64,000 bases of DNA, from positions 110,477-174,476 of the forward strand of contig MDLF01000086.1 of assembly GCA_001730095.1 (NCBI GenBank). Reading direction: 5' to 3'. The stretch's first letter is position 1. The number at the start of each line of letters is the position of its first letter. Positions 35,999 to 45,530 of the stretch are shown here, piece after piece. Made by a program: the position numbers and the translations under genes. The notes under the pieces were generated by a model. The model saw nothing but the letters and a program-made list of their open reading frames with translations. It ran no database searches and was not told the origin of the DNA. The stretch is from Rhodobacteraceae bacterium (ex Bugula neritina AB1) (GTDB taxonomy: Bacteria; Pseudomonadota; Alphaproteobacteria; Rhodobacterales; Rhodobacteraceae).

Positions 35999-36720
35999 GC
36001 CGCCGCCTCAAGCCCGCCAAGGGCGATTGCTGCAGCCCGTAGGCTCTGGCAATAGGCTGATTGCGGATTTGTCGCAAAAGTTTCGGCGTCTGCAATTTCT
36101 TCGATCCGACCTGCTTTGAGGACCGCAATCTGGTCTCCATGCGCGACGGCATATCCAAGATCATGGGTCACAATCAGCGCGGCAAAGCCTTCCTCTTTTT
36201 GAAGGTCAGAAATGAGCCGGGCGGTGTGTTTTTGCGTAACGGCATCAAGCGCCGACAAAGGCTCATCAAACAGGATTAGCGGGGGCGACGCGATTAACGC
36301 GCGCAGAATGCCTGCACGCTGCGCCTGCCCGATGGAAACCTCAGTCGGACGGCGATCCAGCAGGTCGAGGGGCAATTCCAAGCCCGCGCAAAGCCGGTCC
36401 AGCCGACCATCCGCCAAAGCAATACCCTGGGCCGCCACAGGCTCCATGATAGACCGCCGCAGGCTAAGCACCGGATTGAACGCCGCGCGCGGCTCTTGCA
36501 TCACCAAGGCTGGGCGGATGCTTTGGATGGACGCCCCGTTCCACGTGATCTGGCCCGCACTTGGTTTCAACAAACCAAGAATTGCGGCAATCAGCGTTGA
36601 CTTCCCCGCGCCGCTTTCGCCGACAACGGCAAGCGTTTGACCTGCCGGCAAAGACACAGAGATATCATGCAAAGTTTCGCGTCTTCCGCGCCTTACACGG
36701 ACGTTGCGAAGGTCTAACAT
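35995..36720 (-). CDS. ABC transporter ATP-binding protein (first in transporter half, NikE/DppF type)
   Basis: A 241-residue ATPase: Walker A GESGAGKSTLIA (about residue 35), signature SIGQAQRAGI in place of LSGGQ, and Walker B PLILFDEPLSALDA. The degenerate signature motif is usual in this subfamily. It overlaps the other ATPase gene, and both are needed for the importer. Confidence 0.9.
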   Translation of the reverse strand: MLDLRNVRVRRGRRETLHDISVSLPAGQTLAVVGESGAGKSTLIAAILGLLKPSAGQITWNGASIQSIRPALVMQEPRAAFNPVLSLRRSIMEPVAAQGIALADGRLDRLCAGLELPLDLLDRRPTEVSIGQAQRAGILRALIASPPLILFDEPLSALDAVTQKHTARLISDLQKEEGFAALIVTHDLGYAVAHGDQIAVLKAGRIEEIADAETFATNPQSAYCQSLRAAAIALGGLEAAA

Positions 36721-37397
36721 GGCAGCGCCATCCAGTTGCGGTGTGCAGAAAGCGACCGGGCAGCTTGGGTCGTAGGGCGTTCCAGCATGTCTTCTGTCGG
36801 GCCTTGTTCAACAAGGCGACCTGCCTCCATCACCATCAGAGTATCCACCCGACGGGCTGCAAGCCCGAGGTCATGCGTGATCAGGATCATGGCCGCAGTC
36901 TTGCCTTTTAGGAAAGTGCTCAAAAGCTCCATCGTGGCTGCCGCCACAACCGGATCAAGGGCTGAGGTCGGCTCGTCCAAGACAATCAAGTCTGGATTGC
37001 CAATAAGCGCCATCGCAATGACAAAGCGCTGCAGCATCCCCCGGCTCCAACCCCAAGGGCGTTTGCGCAGATCGCCGCCTTCGATGCTGAGCGCCTGAAA
37101 CAGACCCGCCTGATCCGCGCTGCCGGGGGCAAGGCCCAAGGCGATCTCTGCCTCGCTCCAGTGAAACGCCATAGACCGGAGCGGATCGAGCGCCTCATCA
37201 GGGCTTTGCGGAACATGGGCCACGCAGCGGCCTTGCGCTCGCAAGTCGTCGATCAGCGCGTGACCCAGCGTCGATTTGCCGGACCCGGAACTGCCAACGA
37301 GGCCAATGCGGCCTCGCGGTTCGATCCTGAGCGATGTGGGATGCAGGATGGTTCGGCCCGAGCGCACAGCGCTCAGGCCAGTGGCAGTTAACGTCAT
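36714..37397 (-). CDS. ABC transporter ATP-binding protein (second, NikD/DppD type)
   Basis: A 227-residue ATPase with Walker A GSSGSGKSTLGH and Walker B LIVLDEPTSALDPVV. Its signature region (SRGMLQRFVIA) is weak. The ATG at 37397 overlaps the stop of the binding protein (ATGA), so it is preferred over an in-frame start 30 bases upstream. Confidence 0.88.
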   Translation of the reverse strand: MTLTATGLSAVRSGRTILHPTSLRIEPRGRIGLVGSSGSGKSTLGHALIDDLRAQGRCVAHVPQSPDEALDPLRSMAFHWSEAEIALGLAPGSADQAGLFQALSIEGGDLRKRPWGWSRGMLQRFVIAMALIGNPDLIVLDEPTSALDPVVAAATMELLSTFLKGKTAAMILITHDLGLAARRVDTLMVMEAGRLVEQGPTEDMLERPTTQAARSLSAHRNWMALPC

Positions 37398-38917
37398 TCG
37401 GTCAGCTTGGTCTCGTGTGTCACCCAATAGGTCTCGGTCGGGTGCACCTGATAGCCGCTCAGCCCAGGGACGCCAACGTTGGTTTGGCTGACATGGAAGA
37501 CAGGGATCATGGCGGCCTCTGCCGCGATGATCTGTTGCACTTCGTCATAGATCGCCTTGCGCGCGTCATGCTCGAACGTCAGGCGACCCTGCTCGAGCAG
37601 TTCATCCATCCGCGCATTTGCATAGCCGCCAGAGTTCGACCCGCCGTCCGATTTCAGCAATGTCTCAAGCACAGCACCGGGATCGCCTTGCGGCGTCGTC
37701 ACCCATGCTTGCAAGAAGAGGTCCGCTTCGCCCGCTGCAATTGCATCATTGCTCGCGCCCCATTCACCGACGGTGATGTTGGCCTTCACACCGATAGCGG
37801 ACAGAAAGGCTTGGGTCAGTTCGGCGGTGGGCGGCAGAGCCGCGCGCGAGGAATAGGTGACGATGTCGATCTCCAATGGCGCGCCATCGAGCATCCACGT
37901 GCCGCCGTCCTTCACCGCGCCAGCCTCGGCAAGAAATTCTTCCGCCTTTGCCGGATCATAGGTCGCAGGGATGTCTGCCGCCCAGCCTTTGCCATCCGGG
38001 TAGACGGTGCCCGCAGGTACGCCGCCAACGCCCGACAGTGCCGCCTGAACGATGCCATCGCGGTCAATTGCATAGGACACCGCTTGGCGGATCAGCGGGT
38101 TGGCCATGGGGCCGCTCTTGGCATTGACCGTGTAGAAATACAGGCGCGCGGTTGGGGCCGAAAAGCCTTGCGCGCCGGTTTCTTTGATCCGGTCGAAGTC
38201 TGTTTCGGGGTAGTTGATCACCAGATCAACTTCGCCTGCCTCGAAGGCCAAGGCAGCGGTTGCAGGGTTGTTAGCCACAACAACGCGCACTTCCTCAAGG
38301 CCGGGGGTGCCAAGGCGGTAGTCTGCGTTCGCTTCAACGCGGTAGAGCTGTTCTGGCACGGCTTCTTTGAACACGAACGGGCCTGTGGCATTGATCGGGA
38401 AGGCGTCAGACGGGGCACCAAGGATAGCAATTGCTGGCTCGGACAGGGTCCACGGGAAAGCCGCATTGGGGCTGTTTGTCTCAAACACCACGACGTTGTC
38501 GCTATCGGTGGACATGCCTGCCAGATCAAGCAGCTTGGCGACGCGGGCGTTGTGACCTGGATGTTCTTCGTTAGAAATAGGTGCAATAGCGTCGATGACC
38601 GCCTGCGCAGTCACAGGCGAGCCATCGTGGAACGTCACACCTTCGCGCAAGGTCACGCGCCACGTGGTGGGCGAGGATTGCTCAATTCCTTCCGCCAGAC
38701 GCGGGTAGAGGTTCATATCATAGTCGATCCCCATCAGCGTTTCAGTCACGCCGGTTTGGTTGGACATCCAGCCGTTGTAGCTGGCGCGGGGGTCAGGCAC
38801 TTCGGCCGTCGGGCCAAATCCGATGGAAATTGTGAGGCTACCCTCTTGGGCAAAGGCAGGAACGGCTGTGCTAAGCGCGAGAGCTGCGGCGCAAGCCATG
38901 CGGGACATGAACGACAT
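37394..38917 (-). CDS. ABC transporter substrate-binding protein, family 5 (NikA/CntA-like)
   Basis: A 507-residue periplasmic protein with signal peptide MSFMSRMACAAALALSTAVPAFA and no lipobox. It shows the family-5 signature LREGVTFHDGSPVTAQAV and the conserved VNAKSGPMANPLIRQAVSYAIDRDGI. This family binds peptides, nickel chelates and metallophores such as staphylopine. The operon (COG0523 GTPase, DUF1826) favours a metal complex over a peptide, but the ligand is not proven. Confidence 0.88.
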   Translation of the reverse strand: MSFMSRMACAAALALSTAVPAFAQEGSLTISIGFGPTAEVPDPRASYNGWMSNQTGVTETLMGIDYDMNLYPRLAEGIEQSSPTTWRVTLREGVTFHDGSPVTAQAVIDAIAPISNEEHPGHNARVAKLLDLAGMSTDSDNVVVFETNSPNAAFPWTLSEPAIAILGAPSDAFPINATGPFVFKEAVPEQLYRVEANADYRLGTPGLEEVRVVVANNPATAALAFEAGEVDLVINYPETDFDRIKETGAQGFSAPTARLYFYTVNAKSGPMANPLIRQAVSYAIDRDGIVQAALSGVGGVPAGTVYPDGKGWAADIPATYDPAKAEEFLAEAGAVKDGGTWMLDGAPLEIDIVTYSSRAALPPTAELTQAFLSAIGVKANITVGEWGASNDAIAAGEADLFLQAWVTTPQGDPGAVLETLLKSDGGSNSGGYANARMDELLEQGRLTFEHDARKAIYDEVQQIIAAEAAMIPVFHVSQTNVGVPGLSGYQVHPTETYWVTHETKLTE

Positions 38918-38928
38918 CGGGTTTTCCT

Positions 38929-39201
38929 TCAGGTGAGAGAGTTCAATTGAAAAATTGTAGATTGCCGGTCGCGCGCAAGTGTGCGGGCCTCCGCCTCAGC
39001 CAGCGTTGAAAGCGCCTCTGCGTCGGACAGCCCCTTGCTGCGAGACTTGGACCAGATGCGCCGCACCGAGGCTGGCGACCAAGGCAGCGCCGCTTGCGCC
39101 ACCCATTGCCGCACGGGGGCAGGCAATCCGTCGTAGGCTGCCATTGGATCGCCGTTCCGTCGTTTGCGGCGAAGGCTTGTCTGGCCAAGATTGCGGCTCA
39201 C
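38929..39201 (-). CDS. DUF6525 family protein
   Basis: A 90-residue basic protein: [18 protein letters not shown], then YDGLPAPVRQWVAQAALPWSPASVRRIWSK. The GTG start at 39201 overlaps the DUF1826 stop and matches where the family begins. It lies between DUF1826 and the binding-protein gene. No function is known. The family name is from memory of similar Rhodobacterales proteins. Confidence 0.7.
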   Translation of the reverse strand: MSRNLGQTSLRRKRRNGDPMAAYDGLPAPVRQWVAQAALPWSPASVRRIWSKSRSKGLSDAEALSTLAEAEARTLARDRQSTIFQLNSLT

Positions 39202-39841
39202 TCGGCTCTCTCCAAATCGGAAACCGGATCCAGCACAAGAACCAGACGCGTTTCGCCGGTCTCTTCGATTGGTGGCGACCGGTGCAGCAAACCGTTGCTT
39301 GGTATTGCGGGCCAAAGTGAGCCGCGCAACAGAATGGGCGCTCCCGTCGGCACGGTATGAACGTGTTGCGGGTCTTCCCCGTTTCGGGAGGTGCCGTATT
39401 GGGTGCCAGTCCCCCGATAGGTGCAAACCAAACGCCCGGTGATCGCATCGAGATGGAATTTGCGACAGGCATTGGTGGTGACGGCTTGTAACCTGAGACG
39501 CAGGAAGTCGGCCTGCATCAAACCCGCAAAGGTCTGCGCGAGCGTCGCGATGTCTTGAACCAGCCAATCCCGCGATGCGCCTTGCGGCATCTCAGCGATA
39601 TCACAAAGGTGATTGACCGTCGCCTCCACTGAGGTGGGCTGCACCACAATCCGTCCGCTTGGAAGCTGTGTGGGATCAAGCCTTGCCAGCCATCGCAGCG
39701 CATCTCGCCGGACATCTCGTTCCCAAACCGCCGCTGCACAGGCGGGATCAAGAAAACTCTCGAGGCCACGCTCGTCGCGGGTGATACTCACTCCCACAGG
39801 TAGCTGCGATGCGCCCCTTGCCATGAACGGAACGGCAATAT

Positions 39842-39845
<4 letters not shown>
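39198..39845 (-). CDS. DUF1826 domain protein
   Basis: A 215-residue protein with DUF1826 features: [32 protein letters not shown] and the late [22 protein letters not shown]. Such proteins occur beside COG0523 GTPases in zinc-starvation regulons. There is no signal peptide. It overlaps both neighbours by 4 bases. The molecular function is unknown. Confidence 0.82.
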
Positions 39846-41056
<1,211 letters not shown>

Positions 41057-41161
41057 GGGGATTCTCCAAATCGGACGACGACAGTCACGCAACTTATTCA
41101 GTTACTAGAAATTTGCAACTGGAATTGTTACGTATGTTCCGCAATAGGAAAGAACGAGCAA
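41057..41161. promoter_or_regulatory. Divergent promoter region between COG0523 GTPase and Rrf2 genes
   Basis: A 105-bp AT-rich space. TTGCAA at 41113-41118 and TATGTT about 15 bases later could be the Rrf2 promoter. No clear Zur box was found by eye. Control by the adjacent Rrf2 protein is likely. Confidence 0.45.
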
Positions 41162-41593
41162 ATGAAGCGAAACAGCCGGTTATCTCTAGCGCTCCACACG
41201 CTCAGCCACATGGCTGGTGAGCCGGACCGCATGCGTACGTCGTCGGACATCGCTGAACATGCAAGAACAAACCCGGTGGTGGTGCGCCGCGTGCTTGGCA
41301 AACTGAGAGAAGCGGGCCTGCTGACGTCCGAGAAAGGGCACTCTGGCGGCTGGCAGCTCGCAAAACCCGCAAGCAACATAACGCTCGCGGATATCTATCT
41401 CGCACTTGATGAACGTCTTGTGTCCGCCGGCAATAAGGACGCAGAACCATCACATTGCACTGTCGAGTCAGGGCTGCAAACGCGCGTCGGTGAGGTTTTG
41501 GATGAAATTGAGAACAGTCTGGTGGCGCGTTTGAGCGAGACCACGATTGCTGACGTCCACCCGGCCTCGTGTAGCTATTGCGGAAGCAAATAG
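41162..41593 (+). CDS. Rrf2-family transcriptional regulator
   Basis: A 143-residue winged-helix regulator: MKRNSRLSLALHTLSHMA, then SSDIAEHARTNPVVVRRVLGKLREAGLLTSEKG, GGWQLAKPASNITLADIY. One Cys lies in PSHCTVESGL, and a CxxC motif ends the protein (HPASCSYCGSK). The usual three-Cys Fe-S pattern is absent, so it may sense metal or redox with the terminal CxxC. It is divergent from the cargo operon and its likely regulator. Confidence 0.88.
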   Translation: MKRNSRLSLALHTLSHMAGEPDRMRTSSDIAEHARTNPVVVRRVLGKLREAGLLTSEKGHSGGWQLAKPASNITLADIYLALDERLVSAGNKDAEPSHCTVESGLQTRVGEVLDEIENSLVARLSETTIADVHPASCSYCGSK

Positions 41594-41653
41594 TTTTACG
41601 CAGCTTTTGTTTTGTGGCCTTATGAAAACCAGAATGCCGTCGTTGAAGTTTAC

Positions 41654-43207
41654 TCAATGCCGCAACCCCCGCTCCGCATGCGCTTCCTGGCTGTCTAGCT
41701 GTCCCTCAATCTCTCGGCGGCGGCTTTCGCTAAGGTCAAGCTCTGCTGCAAGCTCTCGTTCAGCGTCTTGTAGCTCGCCTCGTCGTTCAGCAATCCGTTC
41801 AAGGCCTTCATGGATGCGGCTTGTGAACGAATGAGCAAGGTCACGCAGTCTTTCAAGCCAGCCAGTTCCGTCTCGATCCTGCCGGTCGAGCGTGTCTCCA
41901 AGGCGGTCAAATCCTTCGCGGAGGCTTCTGAGGCCGTCACCAACCGCTCGACGCAGGCAAGCAAGTCGCGTTCCAAGACTGTCAATTGGGTCATCTAATC
42001 CTCCTCGATCCTGATGCAGGTGACGGGTCTCTCGCCCATCGTGCAGGTCCTGAGCCGCGTCTTCGATGGGTCCAGGATCAGCCATGTCCCCTCGGGTCGC
42101 TCGATCCGTGTCAGGCCCAGTTCCGTCAGTTCCGAGCGCGTCAGATGCACTGTCCAGAAAAAGCTCGCGGCCATCATCAAGGCGATCCCCGTCAGCACAG
42201 TCGCCGCGATCAGCCAAGGCGAGATCGTCAGCCAGAGGCGGATCGACCTCAGTCGTGTCTCGAACAGGCTCGCCGTCTCGGTCTGGAAGCGGCGCGTATC
42301 GCTCGCGATGGTATGCTGCGCGGCGCCCACAATGTTCTTCAAATCGATCCTGAAGCTCTTGAGCTGGGACGAGATCGAGGCGACGTGTTCGGCCCGGATC
42401 GCGTCGAGCTCCGCGTTCAGCTTCTCGCTCAGCCGGGTCGGCTTGCCAGTCTTCATGGAAAATCTCTCCTTTCAGCCGCCAGCGTTCGCCGGTCTCAGGG
42501 TCGCGGGCAGTGATATAGGCCTTGCCGGTGCGCGGCAGGTCGAAGCCCGCGTCGGTGAGCGCGTCGAGCATCGTTGCCCTGTCCGTGATCAGACCCATGT
42601 CGATCTGGTCCTGTATCCAGGCGTGCAGCTCGTCGCGGCCTTGGGCGCGGGTTGGCGCCTCGACGGTGTCGCGGACCTCTTGCGCCCGCTCGATGTCCAT
42701 CGGATCGGCCCAGCCGTGGCGCTGGTTCATCACGTCCCGCAGGCTGTCATAGGCGTCCTGGTAGCCGGGCGGCGCGATGTTGAGGCTCTTGCCCGTCGTC
42801 AGCTCCAGGCGCGGCGTGCAGAAGTGAAGCTCGACCCGGCCTTCGTGGCGATGGCGGACCCAGAGCACCTCATATTGCTCAGGGTCCAGCCCCGCGAAGG
42901 CCAGCCGCTCGAACCCGTCCATGACATCGGCCTGCTGATCCTCGCTCGGATCGTCGCTGTCGGCAAAACTGATCACACCCGCGCGGTAGGTCCACTGGTG
43001 ACGGCTGGCGTCGATCAGGGCTTCGGTGCGATCGGGGTTGCCCCGTAGCACCTCGGGCAAAGGATCGCGGGTGACTGTAACCGGTTGACCGTCCGCATCA
43101 CGGATCAGGTCGCGGTTGCCGTCATAGGCCAGCACGCGTTCGGCCACGAGGTAGCCGACCGGCCCCGCGCCCGCACCTTTGCCATTGGGGAAGAACTTGA
43201 TCAGCAC
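41654..43207 (-). CDS. Relaxase, ColE1 MbeA/MobA type (MOB-HEN-like)
   Basis: A 517-residue relaxase that would nick oriT and pilot DNA in transfer. The N-terminus MLIKFFPNGKGAGAGPVGYLV and the motif WVRHRHEGRVELHF match the ColE1 MbeA group, whose active site is H-x6-E-x-N; here the last residue is His in place of Asn. The C-terminal third is rich in Asp and Arg and looks disordered. The GTG start overlaps the MobC stop. Two other genes lie inside it in another frame. Confidence 0.9.
   Translation of the reverse strand: MLIKFFPNGKGAGAGPVGYLVAERVLAYDGNRDLIRDADGQPVTVTRDPLPEVLRGNPDRTEALIDASRHQWTYRAGVISFADSDDPSEDQQADVMDGFERLAFAGLDPEQYEVLWVRHRHEGRVELHFCTPRLELTTGKSLNIAPPGYQDAYDSLRDVMNQRHGWADPMDIERAQEVRDTVEAPTRAQGRDELHAWIQDQIDMGLITDRATMLDALTDAGFDLPRTGKAYITARDPETGERWRLKGEIFHEDWQADPAEREAERGARRDPGRTRRLDLVPAQELQDRFEEHCGRRAAYHRERYAPLPDRDGEPVRDTTEVDPPLADDLALADRGDCADGDRLDDGRELFLDSASDALGTDGTGPDTDRATRGDMADPGPIEDAAQDLHDGRETRHLHQDRGGLDDPIDSLGTRLACLRRAVGDGLRSLREGFDRLGDTLDRQDRDGTGWLERLRDLAHSFTSRIHEGLERIAERRGELQDAERELAAELDLSESRRREIEGQLDSQEAHAERGLRH
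41695..41994 (-). CDS. MbeD-like mobilization protein nested in the relaxase gene
   Basis: A 99-residue helical protein (MTQLTVLERDLLACVERLV, then GLKDCVTLLIRSQAASMKAL) read in a frame different from the relaxase. In ColE1, mbeD lies inside mbeA in the same way, just after mbeB, and encodes a short coiled-coil entry-exclusion/mobilization protein. Here the ATG follows directly after the MbeB-like stop. The combination of position and sequence style supports a real gene. Confidence 0.72.
   Translation of the reverse strand: MTQLTVLERDLLACVERLVTASEASAKDLTALETRSTGRIETELAGLKDCVTLLIRSQAASMKALNGLLNDEASYKTLNESLQQSLTLAKAAAERLRDS
41995..42456 (-). CDS. MbeB-like mobilization protein nested in the relaxase gene
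   Basis: A 153-residue protein wholly inside the relaxase gene in another frame. An N-terminal helical part is followed by one membrane helix (LWLTISPWLIAATVLTGIAL) and a C-terminal domain ending GERPVTCIRI, which parallels the ColE1 MbeB ending (NGRPAIKL type). MbeB stabilises the relaxosome at the membrane. It runs directly into the MbeD-like gene. Confidence 0.78.
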   Translation of the reverse strand: MKTGKPTRLSEKLNAELDAIRAEHVASISSQLKSFRIDLKNIVGAAQHTIASDTRRFQTETASLFETRLRSIRLWLTISPWLIAATVLTGIALMMAASFFWTVHLTRSELTELGLTRIERPEGTWLILDPSKTRLRTCTMGERPVTCIRIEED

Positions 43208-43674
43208 CGCCGCGCCTCATCGAGGAGTTTAGCGAGCTGGCGTTCGATCACCACAAGGCGGCGCGCGACGGTCAGCGTGTCAAGGTCGGTGCGTCCGACC
43301 TTCATGGCGTGGTTCAGCCAACGGGCGATCTGGTTGAGGTTGCCGCCGATGCGCCCGACGGCCAGCACCAACGCGGGATCAACGCGCGGGATCGGCTTGC
43401 GACGACGGGCCTCGGTCAGGCCAAGTGCCTCGCGCAAGAGCGTCGAAGCAGGCAGGCCAGCGGCCTCGGCCTTGGCGCGCAGCTGGGCCTTCTCGGACGC
43501 TGTGCAGCGGAAGACGAAGGTCTCGGTCAGAGGCTCTTTGGCGGGGGCTTTGCCCGCGCCGGTGGGGTTCGAAGGGGAGGCGTGCCGCCCCTCGCAAGGT
43601 CCCGTGTCAGCAGCGCCAGCGTATGACATGGGTCGCCTTGCTGTTTGCGCTTCTGCGGGATCGGTGGTGCTCAT
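43201..43674 (-). CDS. MobC/MbeC-like relaxosome accessory protein
   Basis: A 157-residue protein with a ribbon-helix-helix-type DNA-binding region (TFVFRCTASEKAQLRAKAEAAGLPASTLLREALGL) and the MobC tail GGNLNQIARWLNHAMK. It helps the relaxase open oriT. The ATG at 43674 overlaps the upstream stop, and the C-terminus overlaps the relaxase start, so both are coupled. Confidence 0.9.
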   Translation of the reverse strand: MSTTDPAEAQTARRPMSYAGAADTGPCEGRHASPSNPTGAGKAPAKEPLTETFVFRCTASEKAQLRAKAEAAGLPASTLLREALGLTEARRRKPIPRVDPALVLAVGRIGGNLNQIARWLNHAMKVGRTDLDTLTVARRLVVIERQLAKLLDEARRC

Positions 43675-44525
43675 GATCTGAGGCCCGCCGCCTGAATTTG
43701 CGCCTGCGTGACCAGCTCGGCGGCCAAGAGCGCATCGATCTGGCCCGGCGTGATGTGGCGGCAAAGCGGATGCTTGTCCGTAACCCAGTTCGCCAAGCCT
43801 GCGAGTATCTCCGCTTCTTTCGTCTTGGCCGCTTCTTTGCCTCGGGCGATGTCTTCGACGTAGGCCCGCCAGCGTCCCGACCCAAACCAGTTGTCCGAGA
43901 AACAGACCTTGGATCGGGTGAAGCCAGCGCTCTCCGCCGCATAGGCTTTCACGGCTTCGGCCAGGTCCTCCGAACTGACGCCTTCGTCCAGCGCTTCACT
44001 GATCCGCCTCAGACAGTCCGCCTTCCCGCGAATACGGTCGGGCGGATAGGCTGCCAAAATCTCCTCAGCCTCTTCATCGACCTCCTCCACGCGCTCGCGC
44101 GAAGGTGGTTTATGGATGGTTTTAGGATGGTTTGGGGGCCGTGGTGGCCCCGGTACCCCGGCCACTGTGGCCCCCGTTCCGGGTCCAGTCTGGACGGGGT
44201 CCACTGTGGCCCCCGTCTCGATATCGGGCTCGGCAGTCAGTTCCAGCGCCTCGATCCGGGCTAGATCGATCCGGTAGACGACCGTGAATCCATTCTTGCA
44301 CCCTCGCGCGCCGGTCTCGATCAAGATACCTTCCTTCAGGAAGTCCCGGATCGTCCGCTTGACCGTCGTCTCGCCCAGCTCCGTATGCCGCTGGATAGTC
44401 CCCTTCGAACACCAGATGCCCGAACCGTCGTCAGACGCCTTGTCCGCCAGAAACATGATGATCTGCTTGCGCGTCGCACTTCCAAACTTCCGCTCGGCAC
44501 ACGCGTTTGCCACTCGCCAGCTCAT
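43671..44525 (-). CDS. Helix-turn-helix domain protein, mobile-element type
   Basis: A 284-residue protein. The N-terminal winged helix is SATRKQIIMFLADKASDDGSG, then TIQRHTELGETTVKRTIRDFLKEGIL, as in replication-initiator-like or plasmid regulators. The middle, from about 95 to 150, is Pro/Glu-rich and probably flexible. A C-terminal domain follows (about 155-284). It is the first gene of the mob operon; it may regulate it or act in replication of the excised circle. Confidence 0.75.
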   Translation of the reverse strand: MSWRVANACAERKFGSATRKQIIMFLADKASDDGSGIWCSKGTIQRHTELGETTVKRTIRDFLKEGILIETGARGCKNGFTVVYRIDLARIEALELTAEPDIETGATVDPVQTGPGTGATVAGVPGPPRPPNHPKTIHKPPSRERVEEVDEEAEEILAAYPPDRIRGKADCLRRISEALDEGVSSEDLAEAVKAYAAESAGFTRSKVCFSDNWFGSGRWRAYVEDIARGKEAAKTKEAEILAGLANWVTDKHPLCRHITPGQIDALLAAELVTQAQIQAAGLRS

Positions 44526-44639
44526 CGGATGGCCTCTAGGCCAAGGTTTGACAATCTGCCGCTAAGTGCTTGATGCGCCGTAGTAGGTTTGACAGATTTT
44601 CCAGACCTAAGCGGTTGAGCCTCATCAATAAGCTTCGGT
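44526..44639. other. Right-end non-coding region: arm-type repeats and possible oriT
   Basis: The region between the first mob-operon gene and attR holds AGGTTTGACA at 44544-44553 and 44585-44594 (start-to-start 41 bp), matching the pair near attL. A GGCCTCTAGGCC inverted repeat (44531-44542) and the CTAAGTGCTTGATGCGCC stretch (44562-44579) could be part of an oriT nick region. In ColE1-type modules oriT lies upstream of the mob genes, as here. Confidence 0.45.
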
Positions 44640-44691
44640 TTGAAAATCCTCGTGTCGGTGGTTCGATTCCGCCCCCGGGCACCATTTAACA
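44640..44691 (+). repeat. attR: 52-bp direct repeat of the tRNA-Phe 3' end
   Basis: Identical to 29905-29956. Only the 3' part of tRNA-Phe is present here, so it is not a second tRNA gene. It marks the right border of the island. Confidence 0.95.
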
Positions 44692-44750
44692 AGCCTAAGC
44701 CATTGTGCCGCATCAGCTTTTGCAACGTGCAGAGCGAGGCGTAGTACATT

Positions 44751-45500
44751 TTGGAGTACATTTCTTCCCGGCATGTCTTCGTGAAAGAAGGCATCTTTTA
44801 CTTCACCCGGCGTGTCCCGGCGGATCTTCGGAAGCACTATTCCTCCGCCAGGATCTCCTATTCACTGAGAACCAGATCGCGTCCTGTAGCCTTGGCAAGA
44901 GCGGCCAGTGCCGCCTTCAAGCTGGACGAATACTGGTATCACCTGCGGACCCAGGACGCGGACCTTCCCGGCAAGCATCTTCTGCGCCATGGCCTCTCCC
45001 GTCCCGTGCCGACGCCGGGAGACGGGCAAGATGTCACCACTGATGCTCTGACGCTCTCTGAGGCTGTGTTGACATACCTGCGCCTGAAAGGACTTGGCAG
45101 GCCGGAGACCTTCCACCGGGCTGCACACCGCTCCTGCGGCTATGTAATCGACGTCTGCGGAGATAAACCTCTGCCGGACTACACCAAGGCAGACGCCAAT
45201 GCCTTCCGGGATGAGCTGATCAAGAAGGGACTTGCCGGGAGCAGCATTACCCGGATCTTTAGCACCGTCCGTGCCGTGTTCAACTTTGCCGTGGCGGAGG
45301 AAGGGCTTTCCATCTCCTCCCCCTTCGCCAATGTCTATTATGATCGGAATGCAGGCGTGGCCGTCCGCAGCCCCATCCCAGTAGATGTTGTCCGTACCGT
45401 GCAACTGCAGTGTTACCAGATGGACGATGAAATGCGCTGGATGGTGGCACTGGTTGCCGATACCGGCATGCGGCTGGGAGAGGCTTCAGGTCTGCTTGGC
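44751..45500 (+). pseudogene. Truncated tyrosine recombinase (second integrase)
   Basis: The N-terminal part of an integrase of another subfamily: FVKEGIFYFTRRVPADLRKHY, a SAM-like region with SSITRIFSTVRAVFNFA, and the first catalytic box DTGMRLGEASGLL. It breaks off at about codon 250 where the IS3-family element begins, and the HxxR and Tyr parts are not found beyond the IS. It starts 60 bp after attR, so an older element once lay right behind tRNA-Phe. Confidence 0.85.
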
Positions 45501-45530
45501 ATGCCCCCATCGGGTGGTCCGGTTCGATTG

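Noticed and set aside
37334..38950. 538-codon forward frame opposite the island's binding-protein gene
   Set aside because: Antisense shadow of a convincing binding protein with signal peptide; no family features of its own.
41057..41161. Zur binding site in the divergent cargo promoter
   Set aside because: No sequence close to the Zur consensus palindrome could be found by eye; only short imperfect dyads such as CAGTT...AACTG are present.
44640..44691. A second tRNA-Phe gene
   Set aside because: Only the anticodon loop to 3' end is present; the 5' half is missing, so it is the attR copy, not a tRNA gene.
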